A stretch of 64,000 bases of DNA from Ptychodera flava (lineage: Eukaryota > Hemichordata > Enteropneusta > Ptychoderidae). The DNA is taken from assembly GCF_041260155.1 (NCBI RefSeq), contig NC_091934.1, positions 43,850,398-43,914,397 of the forward strand, read 5' to 3'. The notes beneath the pieces were generated by a model. It searched no databases. It was not told where the DNA came from and worked only from the letters and a program-made list of their open reading frames with translations. The position numbers and the translations under genes are program-made. Positions 12,164 to 23,961 of the stretch are shown piece by piece. How positions within the stretch are numbered: the first letter of the stretch is position 1; the number at the start of each line of letters is the position of its first letter.

Positions 12164-12515
12164 GTAATTTTAAGTATTAATTTTAAGTTTTGTCAATCCA
12201 ACGTCCGACAAGTTAATCGATGGCATGCTGGACGTTTCATCGTGAAATGAATCAGCGAAGATTGTGGAATTTCTGGTAAGTCGATACGACGATTTTTCAT
12301 TTACGTGTGGTTTAAGCACAGGGGACTCGTACTTGTTGTTTATTTGTGTCTGTTTGTTTGTGTGTATGTGTTTGTGTTTGTTTATTTGTTATTTTTAATA
12401 AAATAACAGCGAAAAGCTGTTTTGTTAATATTTGTCAATAAAGAGCAGTTTATTTATTTGTTTGTTTGTTTATTTATTTATTTGTTTGTTTGTTTGTTGA
12501 TACGTATTTCCGATG

Positions 12516-12561
12516 GTTAGGGTTAGGGTTAGGCTTAAGTTAGGGTTAGGGTTAGGGTTAG
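12516..12561 (+). repeat. interstitial telomeric repeat (TTAGGG)n
   Basis: About seven TTAGGG units with one or two degenerate copies (a GGCTTAAG interruption) sit between T/G-rich tracts. TTAGGG is the usual metazoan telomere repeat. The short degenerate array suggests an internal insertion or repair scar, not a chromosome end. Confidence 0.9.
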
Positions 12562-12799
12562 ACTTATTCACTCCCTCTATATATTGAGACAAGGGGAGCA
12601 ACTGGGATTCCAACATCTGTATTTTCAAGTCAAGAAAAACACACCAAATAAATGCCAGACAATTGAAATATTGGGTTTGTGGCAGCATCATGTCCTGTAC
12701 TTACCACACCTATCCTTTAATTCGATGGAAAGGGCAAAAATTGGCGATATTTAGCATCTTTCTCCTTTGATTCGTACAGTTTGTACGGCAAAACGTAAG

Positions 12800-12860
12800 T
12801 GTCACACTTTGGCGGGTTAGTACGTCAGTGAAATTCAAATTGGACCAATCAGATAGCTTG
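12800..12860. promoter_or_regulatory. candidate promoter: E2F-like, CRE-like and CCAAT motifs
   Basis: TTTGGCGGG (12809-12817) matches the E2F consensus, TACGTCA (12822-12828) is CRE-like and GACCAATCAG (about 12844-12853) is a CCAAT box, all within 50 bp at the edge of a CpG-richer stretch. E2F with CCAAT is typical of cell-cycle genes, but the transcript it would drive was not identified. Confidence 0.35.
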
Positions 12861-13149
12861 TTAGCCCTGCCTTGGCCCGAACTGGGGACGTTACCGGCGC
12901 GGTGTGGGGCTCTTTTTTTTCCAAGTGAACGGCGACCTGTGGCCGCCCGCCTCGAACGACTATCCAAGCAACGTTACGATAACCTGTGGTAGTGACGTTG
13001 GTTGTTCGCAAACACTGGCTTATCAGAGAAATACAAACTATCTGTTACACGAGGGCCTACCGATTATCACCTTCGCCTGAATATTAGGGAAGTGTCCAGG
13101 GTTTACACAATGCGAGCCTAGCTTATTATAACTAGCGTTTGACTCGAGG

Positions 13150-13265
13150 CTGGAGTGAGTGGCCGTGGTCTGGCCAACGTCAACGGACCTTCCTCGACTG
13201 TGATGTCTTCGCCAGGTGACTGGATGCCGTATGTTGTGAGTTCGAATCCGATCGAATATTTACTA
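13150..13265 (+). mobile_element. tRNA-derived SINE fragment
   Basis: An A-box-like GAGTGGCCGTGGTC is followed about 75 bp later by a B-box-like GAGTTCGAATCC. The 3' half (GACTGGATGCCGTATGTTGT and on) recurs at 24245. The layout resembles a Leu/Ser-type tRNA head, but the spacing does not fold as a functional tRNA. Confidence 0.5.
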
Positions 13266-13975
13266 AATTCAAATCACAGTGGTTTGTAGTTCTGATAGAC
13301 AGCGATAGCTGCTTTGGTGGTAAGCGGAGAAGTCGGCCAGTTGCGAACTCGGCTAGCGCCGGTGCCGACCAACTCCGGCCAGTGGGAGAAGTCGGCCACT
13401 CGCAACAAAGCAAATGCATGCGCATTCTCTTCACATGCCAGTTTTAACTTTTTACTACCATAGTTTCTGTTATTTTGTCGGTTTAATACTACTACGAACA
13501 TTCAGAAAACAACTCGAGAGCTCCCACGTCCACCCCGCAAAACATGTACGGTCTGCTCACGGTCCCTGACTGTCCCTGACCATGGTCTGGTCTGCCTCAG
13601 TGTTTCTGCAGATCGCGCGCGTACCGTATTAAAGTTCAGGCAAACATATGCCATTTCTTCAGTAAAATTCATGGGTTGGCGACCCTTACTAATTTGCTTC
13701 ACCATCTCCTATGACTTTTTAACAAACTTCAAGTGTAACCATGACGAAGGCTGCAAAACTCGCTGCCACGATCGCGATACACCGCATCTTTAATTTTACC
13801 CAATATGTGTATTTCATACGTATCACTCGCGATGAACTGTGATCTGTGAAGTTTGAAAAACATTACGCTCACCTTATGTATGACATTTACATCTCTTTCG
13901 CATATAACTTTAGTGAGACTTCAAAAAAAAAAGAAACACTATTATGGAGCATTTATTCTAATTGGGTGCATACTG

Positions 13976-14060
13976 TACTGGCCGAGTTCGCCCACTGGCC
14001 GACTTCTCCAACTGGCCGAGTTCGTAAGGGGTGGACCATTTGATATCCTGGGGGGGGGGG
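13976..14060 (+). repeat. 17-bp tandem repeat next to a G-tract element end
   Basis: Three copies of a 17-bp unit (ACTGGCCGAGTTCGCCC and variants) run into 'gggtggaccatttgatatcc' and a G run. The same block in inverse orientation is at 19488-19572, and a related block is at 13320-13400. Confidence 0.75.
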
Positions 14061-14293
14061 GAGATTGGTGGAGAGCCATTATTTTTTCCCTACTTGCTTC
14101 ACCATGAATTATTTTTTCCTACAGGGCATATGCTGGCAACTTTTTTTTTTCACTTTCCTTCTTCGAGATATATTTTTTTTTAACCAAATTTCGGTGCAAT
14201 GTTTGTTTGCTTGGTTTTTCACACCCAGTAATAAGATGCTGTTCTATCGAACACAGACTATATTTAAAAAACTAAATAAAGATATGTAAATAC

Positions 14294-14553
14294 ATGTACA
14301 TTTTTGATTCACCTTACAAAAATATCAGTTTAGTGTACAGTTTGACAGAAGAAGATAATCTGTACAAAGGACAAGTAGACATGTATCAGGAAAGTGTTTC
14401 TGAAATAGAAAAGGTGCATGAAATGTTAAGAAGCATGAAAGATATGTTTGACAACAGATACCAATATGTAAAAATAGCGCCAATGGCACTTGATCACAAC
14501 TGGCACATTGTGAAACTATCTCTGGGTACACCTGTACATGAAATACTGAATGG
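14294..14553 (+). CDS. candidate coding exon, gene unknown
   Basis: An open frame from ATG 14294 covers 86 codons and ends at a good GTAGGT donor (phase 2), just before an in-frame TAG. Acceptor-like AGs at about 14325-14350 give alternative starts. The peptide contains VDMYQESVSEIEKV and FDNRYQYVKIAPMALDHNW, with mixed composition that looks coding. I do not recognise the family. The next candidate exon (14609) is in a different phase, so the two may not be directly spliced. Confidence 0.35.
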
Positions 14554-14608
14554 GTAGGTGCTGCAGGTTTGGAGTGTACACACACCCACACAATCATATC
14601 ATATACAT

Positions 14609-14820
14609 ACAGACAAACTCAAAGAAAGGCAATCTCAAACCTATAAGAAGAGTTTTCACCAGTACATATACTCTTGGCCATATGGGAGTTTGAATGGGTT
14701 AGCTTTACATACTGACATAGAGGAGAAGTTGTTGAATTTGCCTGCACTTCAAATGTTAAAGAATAGCCACCTGGTATTTGTAGCTGACAGCTGGGGAAAA
14801 AGTGACATGGGACAAGTATG
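14609..14820 (+). CDS. candidate coding exon, gene unknown
   Basis: The acceptor ends CATACAG before 14609, and the frame is open to a GTATGG donor near 14820. The peptide includes KSFHQYIYSWPYGSLNGLA and HLVFVADSWGKSDMGQ. It enters in phase 1. No family was recognised. A weak GTACAC donor inside the preceding exon would give the right phase, but this is speculative. Confidence 0.3.
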
Positions 14821-15479
14821 GATTTTAACTGTTAACAAATTTATTCAATATATAAACACTTAACAGTATTAAAAAATCAAGCAGGTAGTATTTTGTAAAA
14901 AAATACCGTCAAGGACAGTGTGCTCATATTCAGTTTGAATTGGTCTATTCAAGAAATATTTAAACCAGGAAAAACACAATGACAAAAGCAAATAAAGTCT
15001 GAAAGGTAGGTACTGGAGGTCATCTTGGAAACATGCATATCGACTTCTATAGCAATGGGACAAGCAGATCCTAAACGCATAAGCAAATGTCAACAACAAA
15101 AAATAGACAGAGAAGGCTTGATAAAAAGAAAAGGTGGGAGTGGTAAAAAAATGTACAAGGGATCTGGTAAAAAAGTAATGCTATATACCTCATCAATCTG
15201 CTAGACCCTACCCCCTCCTGAATATCAAATGTTCCATCCCTTGGTATTACATAATGCCAGATGACAGGAAATGTATTACAACCTTCCTGGAGTTTTTAAT
15301 TACAATGGATGAGTGTTATCATTCTAATGTAAACAGCACTTAAGTTAGTTACAGATAGTGAAATGCCTTCCACTGTGGGCGGTGATTACAACATCTGGAA
15401 TTATCCTGGATCCAAATTTCTCAGCAGTTCTTCTCTGTCTTACATAGAGTAGTTGCAAAATTAGTCCGCAATGAAAAAA

Positions 15480-16420
15480 TTTACCTCAGCTTTGTTTTCT
15501 CAATCAAATTTTCCTACAAATTGATACCAAATATGACAAAATTATGTTCACAGCCTTCGAAACTGTCTCATAATATATCCTGGGTTGGTGTAGGTCATTT
15601 AAGGTCACAAACTGAGAAAATTACCTGAACTATACAAATATGGGGGGTTCCCATCACTTTGAGCAGAAAATTTATCTAATAACATCCCTCGGGACTTTAT
15701 ACCAAATTACAAAGCTATCAAACAAGTTATGTTGAGAACAAGTTTTCTTGACCAAAAATGACAATATTGTCTTAAAAATACAAATTTGTATATTTCAGGA
15801 CAATTTCCACATATCTAACTATTGTCATCTCTGTACATCTGTGTACCAAATATAAAGCTGCCTGTCCAGGGGTTTTAAAAAGAAAATACTGTTTAAGATT
15901 TTTTGACCAAAAATGACAAAATTGCTCCAAAATAGTAATTTTCCAAATTTGTCATAATTTCAACAAATTAGAAGAGTAACACCTGCGCAAAGATCCAACT
16001 CAAATTTGAAAGCATTGGGCTGGCAGTTTCAGAGAAGAATTTTTACTGAAAATGAGAAAAATCACCAAAAAATTCAGCAAAAATACAAAATTAAAGATAT
16101 CTTCACAATATTCATAAAACTGTATAAGGTTACCTAAGGTACTTGCACACAAATTTTCAAAGCAATCAAAACAGCGGTTCTAGAGTTATTAATTCTTGAC
16201 CATTTTCACATTTTGTAAGCTCATTTGCATAATTTTGGCAATGCAGACTCCATTTGAACAAAATCCCATCTAGGATGCATCCACACACCAAATACCAAGC
16301 TGAAACGTGCAGTGGTTTGCGTGTTTTGATGTTGACGGACATACTGTACGTACGTACATACATCATACATACATACATACACACATACATACTGTCTCGG
16401 GACCTCCAGTGTCCCATTGT
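15480..16420 (+). repeat. interspersed tandem-unit element ending in (CATA)n
   Basis: Units carry 'accaaaaatgac', 'ataccaaatat', 'caaagcaatc' and a terminal 'gatgttgacggacatactg', followed by CATA repeats at about 16350-16392. It is the opposite-orientation counterpart of 2600-3480 and 7160-8060. No gene is visible from 14.9 to 16.45 kb. Confidence 0.7.
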
Positions 16421-16650
16421 TTTGTAATTATAACAAGTGTGCCATGAGCTTCGATGGATACACTAATATATAGGAGTCACAACTAGGCGGAGATCAAAGG
16501 GACCATGTGTTTGCCGCTGTTTGCCTTACAAACTACTCCATTAGCACCAACGGGACTTGCGAACGCGTTTTCTCGGATTTAGTAAACAAGATTAAGTTCG
16601 TTCGGGGTCGTTCGGGTGTTTCGGCCGTCCCTCGGCAGTTGACAGATCTT

Positions 16651-16720
16651 CAAACATGGCGTCACGTGTCCCAGCGTCGCGTCGGAAAGTTCGAGTCGTT
16701 CCACTGATTTTGATCATGTT
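16651..16720 (+). promoter_or_regulatory. candidate promoter / short first exon
   Basis: CAAACATGGCGTCACGTG (from 16651) combines a YY1-like start context with TCACGTG, an E-box. The ATG at 16656 opens a short basic-then-hydrophobic frame (MASRVPASRRKVRVV, then PLILIMF) that stops at once, so it would need splicing. The surrounding 16.5-17.1 kb is rich in CpG and GCGTCGC repeats. Confidence 0.25.
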
Positions 16721-18501
16721 TTGATGTACACGATGTTAAAGAGGTTGAGGAACAGATAATTGAGGAAGGGAGCTTTTGTATCTGCAAAGGCGCGGAGACT
16801 GAGTTGATGATAGCTTGCGATCACAAAAAATGCCAAACATCGTAGAGCAGCATTGTTAACACGCCAACTTTTTCCAAATCCAGTTCTTGGTTCTTGCCGT
16901 GTTTTAATTACATGTTGTACTGGCATTAATGATAAGGTTAAATAAGAAGCATAGCTTTTAACTGCTACGTCCATGACTTTAATGAATGGTCGCGATATAA
17001 AAACAACACGTACGATGCATTGAAACAAAGCGTCGCAGCGTCGCCTATGGCGTCGCTGGCGTCGCGTCGCGTCATTAAACACCCAGGAAACGGTACAAGT
17101 TTAACCCACGCTCACGGCAGTGCTGCAGTCCGCTGCACCATACTCAGTACATGATTGAAAAGTTCGTGATCAGAACTTTCATTCTAACAAGGAAAGGTTC
17201 CTGCGATCGAATGTAAAGTATATGAAAAACGACGTTAAAATTACCAAGATTTTGAGAATGAAAAACTTAAATTCCTTGAAACTTCACTTTTCGTGGACGG
17301 AACGTGTCGGTTCTTACGCTATCATGACGCACTTGACCCAAGCTACGCAAATACAGTCTTTGCGCATGTGTTATGACACTGTGGAGAAACTGAGTCGCAT
17401 TAGCAAACCCAGGTTAATTTCACTCGGTTTGGTTGCGAAGGTACCGTCGGCAACGCAGATGGCGGGAAAGGGGTTTTAAACAATGGACATAAAGGGATTA
17501 AACCAATGGTGAAAATAGTAATAAACGTAATTATCTCAGTTGTGACTCCTTCTCTACTACCTCATGACTAATATCAAACGCCATAGCTGTAAACTGGCGC
17601 AAAATGGTTAGATCCATGCAGAAGCTTGCATAGGGAGATCAAATGGAGATAGCATAGCAGGCACAGTGTACCGTTGTTTTCTGACCAAAGTACCTCAGAG
17701 TTTTCCAAGGGATATTGGAAGATTGGAGGGAAAGTGATAGGGGCTTATCAAAGTTGGTCTGCGGGTTCATTGTGTGCTGTTGTAAGAGTCCTTTGTTCTC
17801 TCACTGAATGGATTGATCACACCATACACGTTTTTTGTCCAAATGCACACACAAAGCAAAGTCCCGAAGTAGCGAATTCCAGCCATTTTCAAACCACACT
17901 GTTTGTCAGTGGGGTAAACAATATTCAAAAATCACATTTCCAGGCTAATAGACTATGTTTTACGAAATCACACGTCCTTATCACAAATTAAAACGATCTT
18001 TGTCTTTAAATCAATGCGCCAGTAAACAGGTCCAGCAGCTAGTTATGTCATCAAGTCTGTAATGTTAAGGGTCATAACAAATGTGAGAAATCTAAAACAT
18101 TAAATATGTTGTTTTTTATCAATTTTATTACCAAAAGTGCATGAAAATCTCTTATACTTTGAATCAGCCATCCTGCATATTTCTAACATTCATCAAAACC
18201 TCATTTCTGTTCCACAACTCATAAAACAGTCCACAATGCAGGATTGGTGTACATTCCAAAACTACATATATGAAAGACCCTAAAATCAATTAGTTAAAAA
18301 GGGGGGTTAGAAATTTCCCAAAACTATATAACCGCCGCTCCGTTTGGCTCCATTTTTCGGAATCTGAACCTCGGAACCAGTCTGAATATTGGTATCAAAT
18401 ATCAATGCAGTCTGTTCAGCAGTTTTTGACTTTTTGTCGTTTACGGAAAATGGACGACATCTAACACCGGTTGAACACTACCCCTATATCACAACTTCCA
18501 G

Positions 18502-18947
18502 TTGTGATAAAAAGTAAAGACCAGAGATCCAGTTCAACAAAAGAAGAGTATGAGTTTTACTCAAAGGTTGCTGACAAAGTTGATGCATGTTTTGATGAAG
18601 TGAGTGAAATATGGAACAAGACGAAGAGAGTCCATGAGAAGTTTACTGAGAAGTTTAAAACCCTCGGAGACAGAGAGAGTTCAAGAAAACAAAGAAAAAA
18701 TCGCAGCCGAAACAAAAGAAGACTGGTGCAAGATGCAGCGAGAAATGTAAATCCACACATGAAAGCCAAGGAACGTCGCCAGAAAGATGAAAGCCAGGAA
18801 AAAATACAATATCTATTCCAGAAAGTTAGACGAAGAATGGGTGCTACATGTACTGTCACTAAGAGTGATGATCTCTCTGAAGAAGAGATGATTGCAAAAG
18901 AAATATTGAATGACATTGTTGACACTATAGTTGAAAAGGAACAATGA
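18502..18947 (+). CDS. terminal exon of an unidentified basic, coiled-coil-like protein
   Basis: The acceptor ends ACTTCCAG at 18501, and a phase 1 frame then runs 148 codons to TGA. No ATG lies in frame for the first ~90 codons, so upstream exons must exist. The peptide is highly charged. YEFYSKVADKVDACFDEVSE and VHEKFTEKFKTL look helical. A basic stretch (SSRKQRKNRSRNKRR) resembles a nuclear localisation signal, and the C-terminus is acidic (SEEEMIAKEILNDIVDTIVE). An AATAAA follows at 19263. The family is not recognised. Candidate upstream exons on this strand are at 12076, 14294 and 14609, but the joins are unproven. Confidence 0.6.
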
Positions 18948-19262
18948 TTGTGTGACTTCATACAAAATACTGATGATTGAACTTTTCCATATGACATATT
19001 GCTCCCTGGCTGACCAGATGTCTGCTGAACTCAATCAGTATGAGAACTTGTATGTACTATTACCAATTCAAACCAAAAGAGCACAGTGTCCTTGAGACTT
19101 TATTAAAGTTTTGGTGTTTTGCTTTATTTTTTGACAAATATTTATTGGTTTTGTTCCAGACGAGTTCTTGTTTTCAGTTGCTGAAAGCTACAGTGATAGT
19201 AGCTGTAACTTTTGACAATTTTTCAGTGTTTTTGTTTGTGTATTTATTTCAGTTCCTCGTTT

Positions 19263-19268
19263 AATAAA
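19263..19268 (+). terminator. poly(A) signal AATAAA
   Basis: It lies about 315 bp after the stop codon of the exon at 18502-18947, in a T-rich 3'UTR-like stretch. Confidence 0.5.
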
Positions 19269-19487
19269 TTCTAAGTTATTGTTCCTCAAGCTTGAAATGG
19301 TTTATGCTTTATAAAACTCCAGAGCTACTGCTTGATTTTTATTGATGCTGCAGTGTGCATCGAACAATTGCCAAGATTTTTTTTCCGAGTCGCAATGGTC
19401 CATAATTGTTTTCCATCAGCCACTTAAAGCCAGATTTTTTTTTTCGAGCAACTCCACCTGGCATCTTTTTTTCCCCAAATCTTCCAA

Positions 19488-19572
19488 GCCCCCCCCCCCC
19501 CAGGATATCAAATGGTCCACCCTAACTGGCCGAGTTCTCCCACTGGCGGAGCTCGCAACTGGCCGACTTCTC
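19488..19572 (-). repeat. inverse copy of the 17-bp repeat / G-tract block
   Basis: A C run, then 'ggatatcaaatggtccaccc', then three ACTGGCCGA-type 17-bp units. This is the reverse complement arrangement of 13976-14060. Confidence 0.75.
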
Positions 19573-20369
19573 TTGTATTGTCTTTGGTATGCGATAGAAA
19601 TATAGGGAGTTGGGAAAAAGAATGGCCGCGCACATATCGCATAGTTCGGACACGAATTTCCCTCATACAATTTACTCAATAAAACGGCTACGATGCATGG
19701 CTTTCAACACATCTCTGGATTTCTGCCAACTTTTTTGCGTCTGAGGTGTGCATATTTTGTTGCGCATGATTTCCAATGGGACCCGGTTTTCGACCCCGGC
19801 TTTTATTACATGGAACGGCTACTTTCTCACAACTGCAGCGGGTGATTTGAATGTGAAGGCGCTGTGGTGGAAGCCAGTCGTCGAAATTTTGGAATTTCAC
19901 CAAAATGAACATTGGAGTCTATGAGAAAACTAAGAATAATTTTTTTACAGTGCTAAACTAAATTCATCTGTGCTTTTATAAGTGTTTGATAATTGATTCA
20001 AATGTACTTGATTCAAATAGGGTATTTAAAAGTTCAGATGTGGACAACAATTATGATATTGAAATTTCACCTAAAAGTATTATTTAACTTTTCATGGTAC
20101 TCTCAGTACAGGTAACTGTTAAATAATTTCCCTGACAAAACTTGCTATATCTCTAATATGTAAGTAATAGTTCATCACCCTCAGTGCAGTGAGCTTGATT
20201 TACAATAAGACAAGCCTCACAGTTGTCAAGTCAAGATGTTCATGTGACAGATAATTTATACTTTTGAATAACTTCAGAGAATGAAATCATGCAAGGAATC
20301 ATTTTTATCTCCCAGAATATTTCTGAACACTGAAACTACTTTTTGACGGGACGGATACTTATGAAAATT

Positions 20370-20515
20370 AAGTGACCCCCCTCCCCCTCTTGGAGCTATT
20401 TGAAAAATATATGACTCCCCCCCCCCTTTGCAGTTTTCAAATTTGAGGTGACCACACCCCCCCCCCTGGATTTTGCCGGCCCAACCCCGGTCATAATAAC
20501 TGAACACTCCCTCAG
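20370..20515 (-). mobile_element. single end of a G-tract MITE-like element
   Basis: C-rich blocks (cccccc) alternate with 'ggtgaccac' and end 'gattttgccggcccaa', 'ataactgaacactccct'. This matches the right terminus of the 10908-11911 element. No matching left arm is visible, so it is a fragment. Confidence 0.55.
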
Positions 20516-21552
20516 GGGAAAGTCTGGCAAATAAATTATAGTCTCTAAGAACGGCAGCGGATTATGATCCTAAAAGCAGTCGTGATTTAGAACCTTCTAC
20601 TGCTTAGCTTTATGGCTTTTTAGTAGGCAATGTTGTAGATAATAGCTGGTCACTGATAATGAACGCCGGTTTACACGCAGCTTGCAACCGCTACCGGCTA
20701 TAAGACGCATTAAAAAAAATAAGAAGAAGAAATGCAAAAAAAATATGAATTTGAGAAACAAATCTTCACCAATTCGTATTTTCAGTGTAAGTTTAGGTAT
20801 TTCGAAACAATTAAACCACAGAAAAGGGTGAAGAAATTTTGAGAAAAACTGATCTAAACGTTACGATCCCCAGTTAGAGCTCGGTATGTAATGGCATGAC
20901 CCAAAGTATAGTAAGCGCAGGTTACATATCCGGTTACCTAGATAACCTAGGAAAACATCGACAACCGTTCATAATATGCAAATGACATGTGACAGAGACG
21001 TAGTGGAAAAGTTGTCCGTAGTTCCATAGATGAGCATGCATATTTGAATACCATATACGCTGCTTTTCACGATATGTAATCCAGAAAACTTCAACAAAAG
21101 GAAACTACTAGTAATCTGTAGTAAATGGTCAGCCAAGTATTTTGAAATACATTGGTAATGAGTCACGCAGGACAGCTGTGCTGGCCCGCGGCCGTCATCG
21201 ATGAGTGTGGATCATTGGATGATCAATCAAACAACGCAATGTTGACGTAGCCATGTGACAGTGGTAACGATGTGATCAACGCTGAAATTTCATGTCCACT
21301 CAGCTCAACTGAATTGAATCAACTGATATAAACAATGACCAAACTTGTCACAATGCCAAAGCTGATTCCTCAAAATGTGAGAGAAAAGATTCAGTTTCGA
21401 TGTCTGAAGGAAGAAATGAAATTTTGATTGCCTTTCAAATGATGTGTGAAGACTCTCAATGTTCATAACTTTTACAGGACCACATACAAACGTTTTTTTT
21501 AGGACCACCAATAACTCCAAAGAGAAAATGCCGTTTCTTGCGTGTTCATTAC
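20516..21552. other. no gene seen
   Basis: Mixed-composition DNA with scattered CpGs and short ORFs only. No splice-supported exon or repeat structure was noticed. Confidence 0.4.
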
Positions 21553-21651
21553 ATGTGTGTACGTTGTATGTGGTTGTGTATGCGTATGTTTAGGTACATA
21601 ACGGTGATTTTAGTGATAAATCTGTACGCTTCGCTAGTTGTGCTCTGCAGG
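21553..21651 (+). CDS. possible signal-peptide exon of the TNFR-like gene
   Basis: The frame from ATG 21553 encodes 33 residues with a hydrophobic core (YITVILVINLYASLVVLC) and meets a moderate donor GTACAA in phase 0. The exon at 23962 can be read from its acceptor in phase 0 as IYMIITKLALALP. Joining them would extend the receptor to 469 residues with a stronger leader. The donor is weak and the intron (2.3 kb) is longer than the others, so this is only a candidate. Confidence 0.25.
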
Positions 21652-22311
21652 GTACAAGATCGCCCAGGCCGCAATTTGAATTTTAGTAATCATGATTGGC
21701 AGCATACATTAGCATTTACAACAGAGGTCAAATGGACATTCTGGAACCACGCTTTGAGAAAATATGCATTCTCTGTACTAAATAGCAGTGTTTTTCAACA
21801 TTTTATCGACATAAAGGCAGTCGCTATACATTCACAGGTGTCATGTATGAGATTGGAAGGAAATCAACGCCGTTCACATATCGAATTTCTGGAAATCTCG
21901 GAGCAAATCGAGTGCGTCTTACCCATAGCGTGGCTTTTTCACATCTGCATAGTCTTATCATAATCCCCTTTTTATAGGGGACTTTGGCATTTAAATGGCG
22001 GAAGGCATGAAACGGTCTTGCCCACCTGACCGCAAACCCAACACACAGTACACGGTTTATGGTTAAATAAACGGTCAATGTCGTATATCTTTTTTGCGTA
22101 TACCACATTGGACATTCCCAGCGCCAGTGTTCCGGAGTAAGCTTACATAATTCTGACACATTACTGTAAGCGGCGCTGAATTTTAAGTAGTTTATAGGCT
22201 GCTGATTGCACTTTGAAAAGGTTAGAATAGTCAGGCCACCTGTCATGACTGCAAACTAGACGATTACAACTGTTTAAAGGACTATTTTTTTATCATAGTA
22301 TGTCAGGTTAC

Positions 22312-22416
22312 CAATTGAAGTCGTAAAACCACCTTTAGATGACATACAATTTTTACAACGATTAACCACGTCTTTTCAAATAGCCTTTTTTTCAGCGAAT
22401 TCCGATGGTCCGCCAT
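22312..22416 (-). CDS. candidate first coding exon behind a TISU element
   Basis: On the minus strand CAAGATGGCGGAC matches 11 of 12 bases of the TISU/YY1 initiator. The ATG starts a 35-codon frame beginning MADHRNSLKKRLFEKTW with a hydrophobic tail, ending at a GTAACC donor before TGA. A 140-codon ATG ORF follows on the same strand (22246 to 21824), but its acceptor phase does not fit. No family was recognised. Confidence 0.25.
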
Positions 22417-22419
22417 CTT

Positions 22420-23961
22420 GTGTTATTAAATTATTATTGTCCTTTTGAGTCTTCTTTTACACTATTGCTTTTGTGTTTGTAAATGAATTAATCATAAAAT
22501 ACCAATGCATAATTCATATCAAGACTATAATTACAAGTGGCAATCAGAAAAATTCTAGGTATGAGTAACTTGGCTGACTGAAAGAACTGTACATTAAAGG
22601 TATACTGTCACCTGTTTCAATTTTGCCACAGTTACCATTACATGGAAAGAGAAAATCTAACCAATCACAGATTTTAAGCGGGTGGCCGCTTTTTAAAAAC
22701 AGCGCCCTCACATGGGCATTTTGAATACAAGGAATGCCCCTTTGACCATATATGGATATAGTCAGATTACAGGTGTCTGTATACCTTAAAGGCCCAATAG
22801 CTGCTAATTTTATGCAATATTTTCATGATTTTATTTTCAAACCAGAGTTGGTTCGTTTAAATGTACTTACTGAAGGATGTGTATTGAAGTGTCGCTGCTC
22901 GCTGATTTTGACCATGCCTACATGTTTTTAACAGGTTTGATAATAAATGGGTGCCGCACCCATAAAATGGCGCCCCCACAGGAATATACAAAAAACTGTA
23001 TTTCCTGCACATATACATCGTGATCATACCAGAAACAAGCATGATGCCATGTACTTGAATGCACAGCACAGGATGGCTAACATTTTGTTCTTGTAATCTT
23101 TATTTTCTCTGTCATATGATTAGTTTTTGATAATGGCGGGAAATCTAAAATGACGTTAAAACCTTTGAATTTACATGCCACCCTCGACACTCATGGCAGC
23201 GTTATACACTTTTTCAGTCTCTAATGGGTCTTATTCAAAGAAAACTCTTGGAAAACTAAGGATATTTTAAGATCGGTTTATTACACATATGCAGCTATTG
23301 GGGCTTTAAAGTTTAAATAATTATGAACTGCAATTTGCAGGGTGACATTACAGCCTAAATTCAAAATATAACGTTTACTTAGTGTATTGAACATCATAAC
23401 ATACAGACATTTTTAATGATTGGTTTAAAATATTCACAAGACAACGCTTGGTCTGGGGTGAAAACATCGATGATGTCATCCGATAACTCTGCATGTCATT
23501 GATCTGTTTATGTTTTTGCGGTAACTATGCCAATATCTCGCCATACTACAACTCTAGCAGGAGAGCCAAAGAGTTACAGTAATGGACAGGACCTGTAGTA
23601 CTACATTCTTCCTTCATTCATTCAGAAGAACGACAAAAAAGTATTTGACAAATAAATAATAATTTATCTAATGCTCGGTGTCTAGTGCTTAGAAATTTTT
23701 AGCAACAAGCCTCACTTATTTAAGCCTAATCTTTTTCATTTAATGGAAATTTTCAGAGCTAAATGGAGAGGATCCACTCTTTTACTGACCTCAGAATACC
23801 TCTCTCCGGCTGTGTCGAAACAAGGAGATTGTGTGGGTGTCCATAGAACTGTAAATGACTAACCGTAGCCCTTCATTCCGTATAGAGATAACGTTGTTAC
23901 TTCGAAATCTATACGTGCTACAGGACAAAAAAGTTACCTTTGCCTTGTTTCATTATTTCAG
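22420..23961. other. no gene seen; possible 5' region of the TNFR-like gene
   Basis: Upstream of the first firm TNFR exon I find only short ORFs and no repeat array. A CCAAT motif occurs at about 22658 (aaccaatcacag), without other clear core promoter elements. Confidence 0.35.

Noticed and set aside
13211..13260. A functional tRNA gene
   Set aside because: A-box and B-box-like motifs are present, but spacing and arms do not fold to a cloverleaf. It is better explained as a SINE fragment.
16714..17082. 122-codon minus-strand ORF beginning MFNDATRRQRRHRRRCD
   Set aside because: Its start lies in a GCGTCGC low-complexity stretch, it lacks splice or poly(A) support, and it matches no family I know. 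A decayed transposon remnant cannot be excluded.
18557..18997. 146-codon minus-strand ORF opposite the exon at 18502-18947
   Set aside because: It is a shadow of the + strand coding exon. Its Ser/Phe/Leu-rich composition is what antisense of Lys/Glu-rich codons gives.
21824..22246. 140-codon minus-strand ATG ORF
   Set aside because: It overlaps an equally long + strand ORF. Its acceptor phase does not fit the TISU exon upstream and its composition looks random.
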